64,000 bases of DNA from Deltaproteobacteria bacterium. Its GTDB lineage: Bacteria; Myxococcota; Myxococcia; SLRQ01. The notes below the pieces were generated by a model that searched no databases, had not been told where the DNA came from, and worked only from the letters and a program-made list of their open reading frames with translations. The translations under genes and the position numbers were made by a program. Below, piece by piece: positions 35,527 to 44,479 of the stretch (the stretch's first letter is position 1; every line of letters starts with the position of its first letter). The DNA is taken from positions 186,933 to 250,932 of the forward strand of contig JARGFU010000007.1 in assembly GCA_029210625.1 (NCBI GenBank). The letters are read 5' to 3'.

Positions 35527-37905
35527 CTAGGGGAAGCCGAGGTCCTGGCAGGTGGTGGTCGGGGAGCCGACCTCGGTGCAGCTGTTGGCCTGGAAGTTGG
35601 CGGTCTCGGTGGTGAAGAAGCCCGACTCGAGGATCAGGGACTGCGCCGAGACCACCCCGCCGGAGGGGTTCAGGGGGCGGCCGAGGGTCAGGGTGCCCGC
35701 GACGCTCAGGGCGGTGGCCAGGGTGAGCTGTCCGGCGCCATCGAAGCGGGCGTTGCCGAGGTAGCTCGCGGCCAGGGACTGGCTCGAGTCCGAGCGCACG
35801 ATGGTCTTGTGCCCCCCGGAGAAGTCGCTCGCCGCGAGGCCCAGCGTGGCGTCGCCGAGGATCCACAGCTCCCCCGAGCTCAAGTTCCCGACGATCCCCG
35901 ACTGGAGGGTCAGGTTGCCCCGCACCTCGAGGATGGAGCCGCTCACGTTCATGACCAGGATCGAGCCGGCCGGGAGCGAGAGGTCCCCCAGCACGGTGAG
36001 CCGCCAGCTGCCCAGGTCGAGCTGGCAGGAAGAAGCGGGGTAGTCGATCAGCGAGTCGACGATGGTCGGCGCCTGAAGGCTCAGGGAGGCCGCGCAGGAG
36101 ACCGCGGGCAGCCAGCCGGCCAGGGTGACGGCGCCTTGCGGGGTGAGGTGGCCGTAGATCCGGCCCCCGGCCTGGACGGAGTTGAGCGGGGTCAGGGCGC
36201 TCGTCAGCGTGGCGGGCAGCGAGAGGGTGCTCTCGTTGGTCACCTGCAGGCCCCCGACCGTCATCGGGGAGGTGACGTCGACCGGCGCGGTGGCGTCGAC
36301 GAGGGCCACGTCGCTGCTGCCGGGGAGCGAGCCGCCGCTCCAGTTCTGGGCGTCCTCCCAGCTCCCACCGCCGATAACCTTCGCGCTCGTCGGGTCCACG
36401 ACCATGATCACCACGCAGCCGTCCTGGGTGCCGCTGGCGGTCTGGTAGGTGAAGCCCAGCTGGGTGATCCCCGCGACCGGGCCGGGCAGGAAGCGGAGGG
36501 CCCCGCTCGCGTCGAGCACCGCCCGGCCCATGCTCGAGGTCCTGTCCAGGGCGTCGAAGGCGATCACCCCCGGGGCGCCGCTCAGCACGAGGGTCTGCTC
36601 GGTCGTGCTGCCGGCCGCCGCCACGACGAGCGCGTGCTCGAAGATCCGCTGGTGGCCGGGTTCGCAGGTGGGGAAGGTGCCTCCGAAGGTCACCAGCGTG
36701 CAGTCCAGGTTGCAGCCGAGGCTGCCCGGGTCGTCGCAGGCCTCGTCGCCCTCTACCGCGCCGTCGCCGCAGGTCGTGCAGGCGCTCGTGTCGAGGACGC
36801 AGCTCGCGCTGCAGGAGGCGGTGCCGCCGGTGTAGGTCGTGCCGGGCAGGGCCCCGCAGGCGGTGTCGAAGTCGAGGGGATCGCAGTCCTCGCTCTGGTG
36901 GACGATGCCGTCCCCGCAGACCGGGTTGCAGGGGCTCTCGTCGATGAGGCAGGTCGCCGGATCGCAGGTGCTGGCCGGACCGCTGGTGCCCGGCGGGCAG
37001 TCGTAGCCCAGGTAGGGGAGCTCGCAGTCCTCGCCCGCGTCGAGGAGGCCGTCGCCGCAGGCGGCGCCGCAGTCGAAGTCGGTCGAGCGCTCGCAGCCCT
37101 TCGGGCAGACGCCGTCTCCCGTCTCGCAGCGGAACTCGGGGATGGAGGTGCAGGTCAGGCTGCAGGTCGAGGCGCTGCCGGCGAGGACGTCGTAGGTGCT
37201 CAGGTCCCCGTCGTCGCAGTCGGCCGGGCAGTCTCCGTCGCAGGTCTCTCCGGAGTCCCTCTCGCCATTGCCGCAGCTGCCCCCGCAGTCGCTATCCGTC
37301 CCCTGGGTGCAGCCGGCCGGGCAGCAGCCGTCACCGTTCACGCAGTGGACGACGGGGAGGTAGGCGCACTGGGCGGTGCAGGCGTTGGGGTTGCCGGTGA
37401 GGAGGTCGAGGGTGCAGGCGCTCTGATCGGCGCAGTCGGCCGGCTGGTCGCAGGCGCCGAGCTCGCAGGTCTCGCCGGGGTTGATCACGCCGTTGCCGCA
37501 GTACTCGGGGCAGTCGCTGTCGGTGGTCTCGTCGCAGCCCGCGGGGCAGCAGCCGTCGCCGTCGGCGCAGGCCTCGATGCGGGTGAACTCGCAGGCCGCC
37601 TGGCAGGGCGAGCCGCCGCCGATCAGGGCGTCGAAGGTGCAGGCGTTGCCGTCGTTGCAGCTGGCCGGGCAGTTCTGATCGCAGCGCTCGCCGGGGTCGA
37701 TGCTGCCGTTGCCGCAGAGCTCACCGCCATCGGAGCCCCCACCGTCGCCGCCCCCACCGTCGCTGCCGCCGCCGTCGCTGCCGCCGCCGTCGGTGCCGCC
37801 ACCGTCGGCGGAGGTGGTCCCGCCGGGCTCGTAGGCGCTGTGCTCCAGGCAGGCGGCCGAGAGGAGGAGAGGGAGGAGCAGGATCGGGAGGATCGCGCGT
37901 CGCAT
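35527..37905 (-). CDS. cysteine-rich repeat lipoprotein with beta-helix-like C-terminus
   Basis: A 792-residue product from the ATG at 37905. It has lipobox SAAC (Cys19), a Gly/Asp/Ser tether of about 40 residues (DGGGSDGGGSDGGG), then six cysteine-rich units each starting CG(N/D)G....GE.C(D/E), a repeat family common in myxobacterial surface proteins. The C-terminal 330 residues form a regular beta pattern (VGGLQVTNESTLSLPATL, ILEVRGNLTLQSGIVGNLS) like a right-handed beta helix. It is probably an outer-surface lipoprotein. Its start overlaps the upstream TolB-like stop (TGATG), so they are coupled. The function is unknown. Confidence 0.85.
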   Translation of the reverse strand: MRRAILPILLLPLLLSAACLEHSAYEPGGTTSADGGGTDGGGSDGGGSDGGGGDGGGSDGGELCGNGSIDPGERCDQNCPASCNDGNACTFDALIGGGSPCQAACEFTRIEACADGDGCCPAGCDETTDSDCPEYCGNGVINPGETCELGACDQPADCADQSACTLDLLTGNPNACTAQCAYLPVVHCVNGDGCCPAGCTQGTDSDCGGSCGNGERDSGETCDGDCPADCDDGDLSTYDVLAGSASTCSLTCTSIPEFRCETGDGVCPKGCERSTDFDCGAACGDGLLDAGEDCELPYLGYDCPPGTSGPASTCDPATCLIDESPCNPVCGDGIVHQSEDCDPLDFDTACGALPGTTYTGGTASCSASCVLDTSACTTCGDGAVEGDEACDDPGSLGCNLDCTLVTFGGTFPTCEPGHQRIFEHALVVAAAGSTTEQTLVLSGAPGVIAFDALDRTSSMGRAVLDASGALRFLPGPVAGITQLGFTYQTASGTQDGCVVIMVVDPTSAKVIGGGSWEDAQNWSGGSLPGSSDVALVDATAPVDVTSPMTVGGLQVTNESTLSLPATLTSALTPLNSVQAGGRIYGHLTPQGAVTLAGWLPAVSCAASLSLQAPTIVDSLIDYPASSCQLDLGSWRLTVLGDLSLPAGSILVMNVSGSILEVRGNLTLQSGIVGNLSSGELWILGDATLGLAASDFSGGHKTIVRSDSSQSLAASYLGNARFDGAGQLTLATALSVAGTLTLGRPLNPSGGVVSAQSLILESGFFTTETANFQANSCTEVGSPTTTCQDLGFP

Positions 37906-38855
37906 CAGAGCCTCCAGACCGCGGCCAGGGTGAGGGGGAGGGTGCCGCCGAGGCCCAGGGCCTCGCTGTAGAGGACCTCCAGGCGCAGCCCGAGGAGCCC
38001 CGCCGGGGTCCGGAAGCTCGCCCCGACGCTCGCGCCGGCGCCCACCGCCCAGCGCAGCTCGCCGTCGATGCCGGCCGCGGTGCCGGTGAAGGGGGTGGCG
38101 CGCAGGACCAGGCCCAGCTCCAGGGGGGCCGTCCGGTAGAGGTAGCGCAGGGAGAGAGGGAAGCTGCCGGGGAGGGCCAGGCCCGCGGCCAGCTCCACCC
38201 GCGTCGCCTCGCTCGCGCGCAGGCGGAAGGCCAGCTCGGCGTCGAGGCCCACGCCGTCGGCGAGGAGGAGGGCGTTGGAGACCGCGCCCAGCGAGAGGCC
38301 CACCGACCAGGTCCGCGGGCCGCTCGCGGCCGGGGGGGTCGGCGGCGGGGCGAGGCGCGAGGGATCGATGAGCTCGGTCGCCATCGATCGGATCAGGGCG
38401 AGGAGGGCCTCCTGACCCTCGAGGGTCTCCCGGGCGATGCTCCGGCGGAGGCCCGCCTTCTCGGTGTCGATGAGGCGCAGGGTGAGGGCGAAGGCCCCGC
38501 CGATCTTCCCCACGGTGCCCGCCACGATGTGCTCGGCGCCCAGGGAGCCGGCGATCTCGGTGAGGCAGCTGTCCTCGCCGCAGCCCAGCAGCTGCTTCTG
38601 CGCCTCGATCCCCAGCAGGGTGCGCACGTCGTCGCTCGAGGCGACCTCGGCCTCGGGCGCCAGGTCGCGCACGGTGGTGGCGAGGATGCCGTCGAGGATC
38701 TCCCGCAGGCTCTCGTCCACCGAGGCGCCCTCCAGATCGAGGACCAGGATCTTCCCTCTGGGCACGCCTTCTCCGGACTCGGCCCGGACCGGCGCACTCC
38801 AGAGGAGCGCCAGCCCGGCCGCGAGGACTCCCCAGATCGCAGCAGCTCGGCTCAT
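37905..38855 (-). CDS. secreted TolB/CsgG-like protein with beta-rich C-terminal domain
   Basis: A 316-residue protein with a cleavable signal peptide (predicted cut after VRA25). Residues 30-165 follow the pattern of the FlgO/CsgG/TolB-N-like nucleotide-free domain: ILVLDLEG, a helix, EVASSDDVRTLLGIEAQKQLLGC, then LGAEHIVAGTVGKIGG and LRLIDTEKA. The pair of cysteines in CGEDSC is typical of the myxobacterial version. The last 135 residues are alternating beta strands ending in an aromatic-rich AAVWRL, which suggests an outer-membrane barrel. It may assemble with the cysteine-rich lipoprotein encoded directly downstream. Confidence 0.75.
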   Translation of the reverse strand: MSRAAAIWGVLAAGLALLWSAPVRAESGEGVPRGKILVLDLEGASVDESLREILDGILATTVRDLAPEAEVASSDDVRTLLGIEAQKQLLGCGEDSCLTEIAGSLGAEHIVAGTVGKIGGAFALTLRLIDTEKAGLRRSIARETLEGQEALLALIRSMATELIDPSRLAPPPTPPAASGPRTWSVGLSLGAVSNALLLADGVGLDAELAFRLRASEATRVELAAGLALPGSFPLSLRYLYRTAPLELGLVLRATPFTGTAAGIDGELRWAVGAGASVGASFRTPAGLLGLRLEVLYSEALGLGGTLPLTLAAVWRL

Positions 38856-38908
38856 GGGCCCGGAGGATAGCAGAGGTCAGGAGAGCCCAAATCGGCGCGA
38901 CGACCATT

Positions 38909-38962
38909 CGGGGGTGCCGCGCACCCCCGCCTCGCCGGCGAAGCCGTCGGGGCCCTACCCCC
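38909..38962. repeat. REP-like intergenic element, copy 2
   Basis: The same element as at 35411-35465, in the same orientation, with about four differences. It lies between the response-regulator stop and the TolB-like start, both on the - strand. Confidence 0.8.
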
Positions 38963-38965
38963 GGC

Positions 38966-40354
38966 CTACGACAGCCCGAAGCGCTGCATCTTCTTGAGCA
39001 GGCCCTGGCGGGAGAGGCCCAGCTCCTCGGCGGCGCGGGTGCGGTTGCCGTGGAGGCGCGAGAGGGCGGCCTCGATCTCCCGGCGCTCGAGGGCCTCGAC
39101 CTTCTCGGCGAGGGTGCTGCTGGCGGGCCGGGGGCTCCCGTTGCCGCCCGCGCGGAAGGCGAGGTCCTCGACCTCGATCGACGCCCGGTCGCCGCAGAGC
39201 ACGGTGGCGCGCTGCATCTCGAAGCGCAGCTCGCGCAGGTTGCCCGGCCAGTCGTGCTCGAGGAGGGCCGCCTCCGCCGCCGGCGAGAGCTTGCGGGGCC
39301 GGCCGTCGGTGGAGAGGGCGCCCGCCAGGTTCAGGAAGTGGGTGGCCAGCAGCGGCAGGTCGCTGGGGCGCTCGCGCAGGGAGGGCAGGTGCACCTCGGC
39401 TCCGCGGATCCGCCAGTAGAGATCCTCCCGGAACTCGCCGGCCGCCATCAGCTGCTCGAGATCCTTGTTGGTCGCCGTCACCACCCGCACGTCGACCTTC
39501 ACCGGCGAGTCCTCGCCCACCGGCAGGATCTCGCCGCTCTCCAGGGCGCGCAGCAGCTCGACCTGCAGGGCGAGCGGCATGTCGCCCACCTCGTCGAGGA
39601 AGAGGGTGCCGCCGTCGGCCTGGGCGAAGAGGCCCTTGCGCGCCCTGGCCGCGCCGGTGAAGGCGCCGCGGCTGTGACCGAAGAGGGTGGACTCGAGGAG
39701 GGTGTCGGGGAGGGCGCCGCAGTTCACCGCGACGAGCTCCGCGCCGGCGCGGGTCGAGCGGTCGTGGAGGGTGCGGGCCATCAGCTCCTTGCCCGTGCCG
39801 TTCTCGCCGGTGATCAGCACCGGCAGGTCGGTGGGCGCGATCCGCTCGGCCATCCGCAGGGCGGCCATGAAGGCGGGGGAGTGGCCGATCATCGCGCCCT
39901 CGGGGCGGCCGCGGGTGAGCTCCTCGCGGAGGCGCTCGACCTGCATCTCGAGGGCGTGGCGGGCCAGCGCCCGGCTGACCACCACCAGCAGCACGTCGGG
40001 ATCCACCGGCTTGGTGAGGAAGTCGTAGGCGCCGTGGCGCACGGCGGTGAGCATGTTGTGCACGTCGCCGGCCCCGGAGGCGACCACCACCTTCGTGCCC
40101 GGAGCGCGGGAGAGGATGCCCTCCAGCTCGCGCAGCCCCTGCTCCACCGTTCCGTCGGGCGGCAGCATCAGGTCGAGGATCACCACCGGGAAGCTGCGGG
40201 TCTCCAGGGCCGCCCGCGCGCTCGACCGGTCGTCGGCCTCGATGACCTCGAAGCCCGCGCCGGCCAGCACGTCGCGGTAGAGGCGCCGGTAGGCGGCGTC
40301 GTCCTCGACCAGGAGGAGGGGTGGGGTGTCGCCGGCCGGGGGATCGAGGGTCAT
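38966..40354 (-). CDS. sigma54-dependent response regulator (NtrC family)
   Basis: A 462-residue protein: receiver (1-125, LLVEDDA, Asp61 in VILDLMLPP, Lys115 in FLTKP), AAA+ domain (about 152-385) with Walker A GENGTGKE (183-190), the sigma54-contacting GAFTGA loop (230-235) and LFLDEVGD Walker B, then a Fis-type helix-turn-helix (RTRAAEELGLSRQGLLKKMQ) at the C-terminus. It activates sigma54 promoters when phosphorylated. Its start overlaps the stop of the kinase gene (ATGA), so the pair is one two-component system. Targets are unknown. Confidence 0.95.
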   Translation of the reverse strand: MTLDPPAGDTPPLLLVEDDAAYRRLYRDVLAGAGFEVIEADDRSSARAALETRSFPVVILDLMLPPDGTVEQGLRELEGILSRAPGTKVVVASGAGDVHNMLTAVRHGAYDFLTKPVDPDVLLVVVSRALARHALEMQVERLREELTRGRPEGAMIGHSPAFMAALRMAERIAPTDLPVLITGENGTGKELMARTLHDRSTRAGAELVAVNCGALPDTLLESTLFGHSRGAFTGAARARKGLFAQADGGTLFLDEVGDMPLALQVELLRALESGEILPVGEDSPVKVDVRVVTATNKDLEQLMAAGEFREDLYWRIRGAEVHLPSLRERPSDLPLLATHFLNLAGALSTDGRPRKLSPAAEAALLEHDWPGNLRELRFEMQRATVLCGDRASIEVEDLAFRAGGNGSPRPASSTLAEKVEALERREIEAALSRLHGNRTRAAEELGLSRQGLLKKMQRFGLS

Positions 40355-41982
40355 GAGGCTCGGGCTCCGGCCGCGGCGAGGAGCGGCTGACGGCGGGGGA
40401 GGGTGAGGAGGAAGGTGGCGCCGCCGAGGCCCTCACCCTCACCCTCCGGGGGTCCCAGGGTGAGGCTGCCGCCGTGGCGGCGGGCGACCTCGCGGGCGAT
40501 GGCGAGGCCCAGGCCCGTGCCCGAGCGGACGGTGTCCCGCTTGCGGCCGGTGACGAAGGGCTCGAAGAGCCGGTCCGCGATGACCAGCGGCACGCCCGGC
40601 CCGTTGTCCGAGACCTTGAGCTCCACCCGGTCCTCCCGGAGGGTGCACTCGACCTCGATCCGCGCGGCGCCGGGGCTGCCCCGCAGGGCCAGGAGGGCGT
40701 TCTCGAAGAGCACCACCAGGGCGCCCAGGAGCTGGGCCTGATCCGCCTCGACCTGCATCCCGGGCTCGAGGCCCCGGCGCTCGAGGCGCACCTCGGGGGC
40801 CTCCTCGCCCAGGCCGTCCCGGGCGGTGGTGAAGGCGACGTCGACCAGGGCCGCGAGCTCCAGCTCGCGGGGCTCGAGGGTGCCCGGCCGCCCGTAGCGC
40901 AGGAGGTCGCCGACGAAGCGCTCGGCCCGCACGACCTGCTCCCGCAGGGTGGCGAGGGTGTCGGGGTCCACGCCCTGCCGCTCGAGCAGGCGCAGGCGCG
41001 CCGAGATGATCCCCAGGGGGTTGCGCACCTCGTGGGCCACCGCCGAGGCGAAGGTGCCCACCTCGGCCAGCCGCACCGCCTGCGAGGCGCGGGCCTCCTC
41101 GACCACCAGCTGCTCGGCCAGCGCCGGGGCGCCGGCCTTGTCCCGCAGCAGCCAGCGCCCCAGCCCCTCCTGGATCTGCTGGCGCAGGGGCTCGAAGGCC
41201 ACCGCGGCCATCACCAGGATGAAGAAGGCGGCCAGGCGGTACTCCAGCAGGTCCGGCTCCAGGGCAGAGCTCATCAGCGAGAGCACCCCGAAGAGGAAGC
41301 CCGCCGAGAGGAAGGCGGCCACCGTCGAGTAGATCAGCGAGCGCTCCAGCAGGCGCCGGGCGCCGGCCCCCTGCCGGCCGCGCACCACGTGGGCCATCAC
41401 GAAGAGGGAGGCCAGCACGATGAGGTTGCCGTAGGGGCGAACCATCCCGTGGGAGAGGAGGAAGGCCGTGGTCCAGGCGCCCAGGTAGGAGAGGAGGCCC
41501 GCGGCGTAGAGGCCGCGGATCAGCCGCCGCTCCTCGCCCTTCGCGTCCTGGTAGGCCCGGGAGAGCTGCCAGAGGGGGATGGTCGCCGCGACGATCGCCA
41601 GGACCATCGAGTGCCAGAAGGCCGGCCCGGTGGTCAGGCCGACCGGGTCGTAGATGAAGCCCGGCCAGACCAGGTGGGCCAGGGTGATGGCGGCGGCCAC
41701 CGCGTAGGCGACCCAGACCAGGGCGTAGGAGCGCTGGCGGGTGAAGTCGAAGGCGGTGTGGAGGTAGGCGGCGGCCACGAAGCCGCCGGTGGCCACCAGG
41801 CGCTGGCCGTAGGGCGCCGTCGGGGGGAAGGAGGCCATCAGCAGGCTGGCGGACCAGACCGCCACCGAGAGGCAGTAGGCGGTCAGGCCCCGGGCGTCCC
41901 GGGTGTGGAAGAGCGCGCTCCAGAAGAGGAGCAGCGCCACCGAGAGCACGGGCACCAGGCTGTAGGCGTAGAGCTCGGTCAT
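40351..41982 (-). CDS. membrane histidine kinase
   Basis: I start it at the ATG at 41982, which has AAGGA 8 bases upstream, in preference to the GTG at 42003. The product has 543 residues. The N-terminal 270 residues hold about eight hydrophobic segments, a 7TM-like membrane sensor region without a large extracytoplasmic domain. HisKA follows with His317 in VAHEVRNPLGI, then the ATPase domain (NALLAL, SDNGPGVP, GTGLGLAIAREV). It should phosphorylate the NtrC-family regulator whose gene it overlaps. The stimulus is probably sensed in or at the membrane. Confidence 0.92.
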   Translation of the reverse strand: MTELYAYSLVPVLSVALLLFWSALFHTRDARGLTAYCLSVAVWSASLLMASFPPTAPYGQRLVATGGFVAAAYLHTAFDFTRQRSYALVWVAYAVAAAITLAHLVWPGFIYDPVGLTTGPAFWHSMVLAIVAATIPLWQLSRAYQDAKGEERRLIRGLYAAGLLSYLGAWTTAFLLSHGMVRPYGNLIVLASLFVMAHVVRGRQGAGARRLLERSLIYSTVAAFLSAGFLFGVLSLMSSALEPDLLEYRLAAFFILVMAAVAFEPLRQQIQEGLGRWLLRDKAGAPALAEQLVVEEARASQAVRLAEVGTFASAVAHEVRNPLGIISARLRLLERQGVDPDTLATLREQVVRAERFVGDLLRYGRPGTLEPRELELAALVDVAFTTARDGLGEEAPEVRLERRGLEPGMQVEADQAQLLGALVVLFENALLALRGSPGAARIEVECTLREDRVELKVSDNGPGVPLVIADRLFEPFVTGRKRDTVRSGTGLGLAIAREVARRHGGSLTLGPPEGEGEGLGGATFLLTLPRRQPLLAAAGARAS

Positions 41983-42034
41983 GGACGGTCCTTCGAGGGG
42001 CACAACTATGCCGCCTGCGGCCCCCCGGCAACGG

Positions 42035-42056
42035 CCGGCGGCCCCGGGCCCGCCGG
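42035..42056. promoter_or_regulatory. GC-rich inverted repeat in a divergent promoter region
   Basis: CCGGCGG (42035-42041) and CCGCCGG (42050-42056) flank an 8-base CCCCGGGC, which is itself mostly self-complementary. It lies in the 165 bases between the divergent kinase and HEAT-repeat genes. It could be an operator or a leader hairpin; I see no further support. Confidence 0.35.
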
Positions 42057-42147
42057 TTTACATTCCGGCGCGCCGCTTGACCCGCCTCCCCCTGGATTCC
42101 TAGGTTCGTGCGGTTTCGAAGCCCCTCCGACCGAAATAGAGGTACCC

Positions 42148-42768
42148 ATGCGCCGCAGCTTCCCGATCTTCCTCCTCGCCGCACTGACCGTGGCGGCCCT
42201 GCCCGCGCCGGCCCCGGCCGCCGAGCACGACGAGCGCCTGCTGCTCGCCCTGGCGGCCTACCACGAGGATCCGCCGGCCGAGGCCCTCGACTTCCTGGGG
42301 GCGTCCCGCGAGGCGGCCCTCGAGGCGGTGGCCCGGGACGAGTCCCAGATGCGCCTGCGCCGTATCCGGGCCATCTCGGTGCTGGTGCGCGAGGACGGCG
42401 AGGCCGGCCGCCGGCTGGCCGCCGAGGTGATCGGCGACGCCCGCTGGTCCTGGCGGCTGCGGATCGCCGCGACCCGCGCCCTGGGCAACTACCAGCAGCA
42501 CCGGGAGGGCACCGCCGCGCTGCTGCGCCGGGCCACCTTCGACGCCGACCCCGGCGTGCGGGAGACCGCCGTGCGGCAGCTCACCCTCATCGACTCCCCC
42601 GAGGCCCGCCTGGCCCTCGAGGAGCTGCGCGGCCGTGAGCGCCACGTGGCGGTGCGGGTCGCCCTGCGCGACGCCCTCCTGAAGGCGAACCCCGGCGCGA
42701 CCCTCCCCCGCGAGGGCCGCCAGGCCCGCGAGCTCACGCCCGCCACCGTGAAGGAGGTGACGCCGTGA
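42148..42768 (+). CDS. exported HEAT-repeat protein
   Basis: The ATG at 42148 (AGAGGT upstream) starts a 206-residue protein with a Sec signal peptide (cut near APA-AEH). The helical pairs match HEAT repeats: WRLRIAATRALGNYQQHREG, DPGVRETAVRQLTLIDSPEA and HVAVRVALRDALLKANP. Such repeats serve as protein-binding scaffolds. The longer open frame upstream is antisense to the kinase gene. Its stop overlaps the GTG of the metalloprotease-like gene by four bases, so the two are coupled. Confidence 0.8.
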   Translation: MRRSFPIFLLAALTVAALPAPAPAAEHDERLLLALAAYHEDPPAEALDFLGASREAALEAVARDESQMRLRRIRAISVLVREDGEAGRRLAAEVIGDARWSWRLRIAATRALGNYQQHREGTAALLRRATFDADPGVRETAVRQLTLIDSPEARLALEELRGRERHVAVRVALRDALLKANPGATLPREGRQARELTPATVKEVTP

Positions 42769-44471
42769 AGCGCTCCATCCTCTTCTCCGCGCTCTTCGCG
42801 CTCGCCCTCGGTCTGACCCTCACCGCCTGCCCCCGCGAGGGGGAGGGCAAGCGCTGCGACGGCAACAGCGAGTGCAAGACCGGCACCTGCCAGAACAACA
42901 TCTGCGTCGAGGACGGCGTGGGCGCCGCCTGCGCCAGCCCGGACGACTGCCGCTCGGGCCTGGCCTGCAACGCCTCGATGCCGGAGGGCTACTGCACCGA
43001 CACCTGCGCCAGCGCCGACGAGTGCCCCAGCGGCACCGCCTGCGTGGTGCGCGGCGGCCAGGGCCTCTGCCTGCTGGCCTGCAGCGAGGACGCCACCTGC
43101 CGCACCGGCTACACCTGCAGCGGCGGCGTCTGCGATCTGCCCTGCACCAACGACGCCGAGTGCGGCGGCGGCGAGGCCTGCGAGAACGGCCGCTGCCGCG
43201 ACTCGACCGCGGGCAAGGCCTGCAGCGGCGACAACGAGTGCATGATCCCCCTGACCTGCATCTCGGGCACCTGCACCGGCGCCTGCACCACCAGCGGCGA
43301 CTGCCCCAACGGCGCCGTCTGCGGCCTGGAGAACGGCGACCGCCACTGCGTGGCCGGCTGCCGGGCGGACATCGACTGCGGCGCCGAGGAGCTCTGCCTC
43401 GGCGGCGGCTGCATCGACCGCTGCCGCTCCGACGCCGACTGCGGCGGCGGGGTCTGCGACCTGCAGACCGGCCTCTGCTCCAACGCCAACGGCGTGCAGG
43501 TCGACGTCATCGACCTGGGCCAGGTCGTCCAGAACACCGTCTACACCTTCACCGTCCCCTCCGGCACCTTCGCCCTGACGATCCAGGTGCAGGGAACCCA
43601 GGGCCGCGAGTACCAGTGGATGTCCGTGAAGAAGCCCGACGGCACCGAGCTGGTCGGCGCTTCCGTCGGCGGCGTGCCCTATCCCCTCAAGGTGCTCCCC
43701 CAGACCGAGGTCATCACCGCCCAGATCCCGGCCGGCGACGACCCGCGCCTCTCGGCCGACGAGGGCCTCTGGTCCTTCTCCTTCCGCGGCGGTGACGGCG
43801 CCGCCAAGATCTGGCTGAAGACCTCCCGCGACGGCCAGCCCCACGGCGGCGACGTGCGCCTGAACGTCTTCCTCGCCCCGGGCGCCATCAACGGCGTCGA
43901 CGCCTCCAACGCCGCGAGCAGCAGCTTCCTCCAGGACACCCTCGCCAACTGGGAGCGCTTCTACGTCGACCAGGCCGAGATCGGCGTCGCCGACGTTAGC
44001 TACTTCGACATCGGCGCCCAGTGGAGCGACGTCGAGGCGAGCATGACCGGCGCCGACGGCGAGCTGAACGACATGTGGCGCCAGGGCCGCAACGACGGCC
44101 TCAACGTCTTCTTCGTGCGCAGCATCGGCGGCGGCTTCGGCGGCATCGCCGGCATCGCCGGCGGCATCCCCGGGCCCCCGCTCACCGGCGGGACCGCCCA
44201 CTCGGGCATCGCCATCGAGGTGCAGCAGACCACCCAGCTCACCGGCATCGACTTCTGCCACGAGGCCGGCCACTTCCAGGGGCTCTACCACCTCTCCGAG
44301 TTCTTCGGTCAGGGCCACGACGACTTCACCGATACGCCCGAGTGCTCGCCCCCCAACGGCAACTGCGACGGCCCGGTGCAGCACATGATGTTCCCGGCCC
44401 TCGACCCGCGGCAGCGGCTGGTCTCGCCGCACTCGGCGCGGGCGCTGCAGTCCAACGCCGGCGTCCAGTAG
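42765..44471 (+). CDS. cysteine-rich lipoprotein with metzincin-type metalloprotease motif
   Basis: A 568-residue protein with lipobox LTAC (Cys22). Residues 30-245 hold about eight cysteine-rich, Dickkopf/EGF-like units (patterns such as CDGNSECKTGTCQNNIC). A beta domain (about 247-370, LGQVVQNTVYTFTVPSGTF) follows, then a C-terminal domain with the full metzincin zinc motif HEAGHFQGLYH (His499, His503, His509; Glu500) and a possible Met-turn QHMMFPA about 40 residues later. It is probably a surface-anchored zinc endopeptidase. It starts at a GTG overlapping the HEAT-repeat gene. Confidence 0.83.
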   Translation: MKRSILFSALFALALGLTLTACPREGEGKRCDGNSECKTGTCQNNICVEDGVGAACASPDDCRSGLACNASMPEGYCTDTCASADECPSGTACVVRGGQGLCLLACSEDATCRTGYTCSGGVCDLPCTNDAECGGGEACENGRCRDSTAGKACSGDNECMIPLTCISGTCTGACTTSGDCPNGAVCGLENGDRHCVAGCRADIDCGAEELCLGGGCIDRCRSDADCGGGVCDLQTGLCSNANGVQVDVIDLGQVVQNTVYTFTVPSGTFALTIQVQGTQGREYQWMSVKKPDGTELVGASVGGVPYPLKVLPQTEVITAQIPAGDDPRLSADEGLWSFSFRGGDGAAKIWLKTSRDGQPHGGDVRLNVFLAPGAINGVDASNAASSSFLQDTLANWERFYVDQAEIGVADVSYFDIGAQWSDVEASMTGADGELNDMWRQGRNDGLNVFFVRSIGGGFGGIAGIAGGIPGPPLTGGTAHSGIAIEVQQTTQLTGIDFCHEAGHFQGLYHLSEFFGQGHDDFTDTPECSPPNGNCDGPVQHMMFPALDPRQRLVSPHSARALQSNAGVQ

Positions 44472-44479
44472 GGCGCGCT

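Noticed and set aside
38863..38907. Upstream extension of the cysteine-rich lipoprotein frame to 38907
   Set aside because: It would run antiphase through the TolB-like gene. The ATG at 37905 gives a proper lipoprotein signal and a TGATG overlap.
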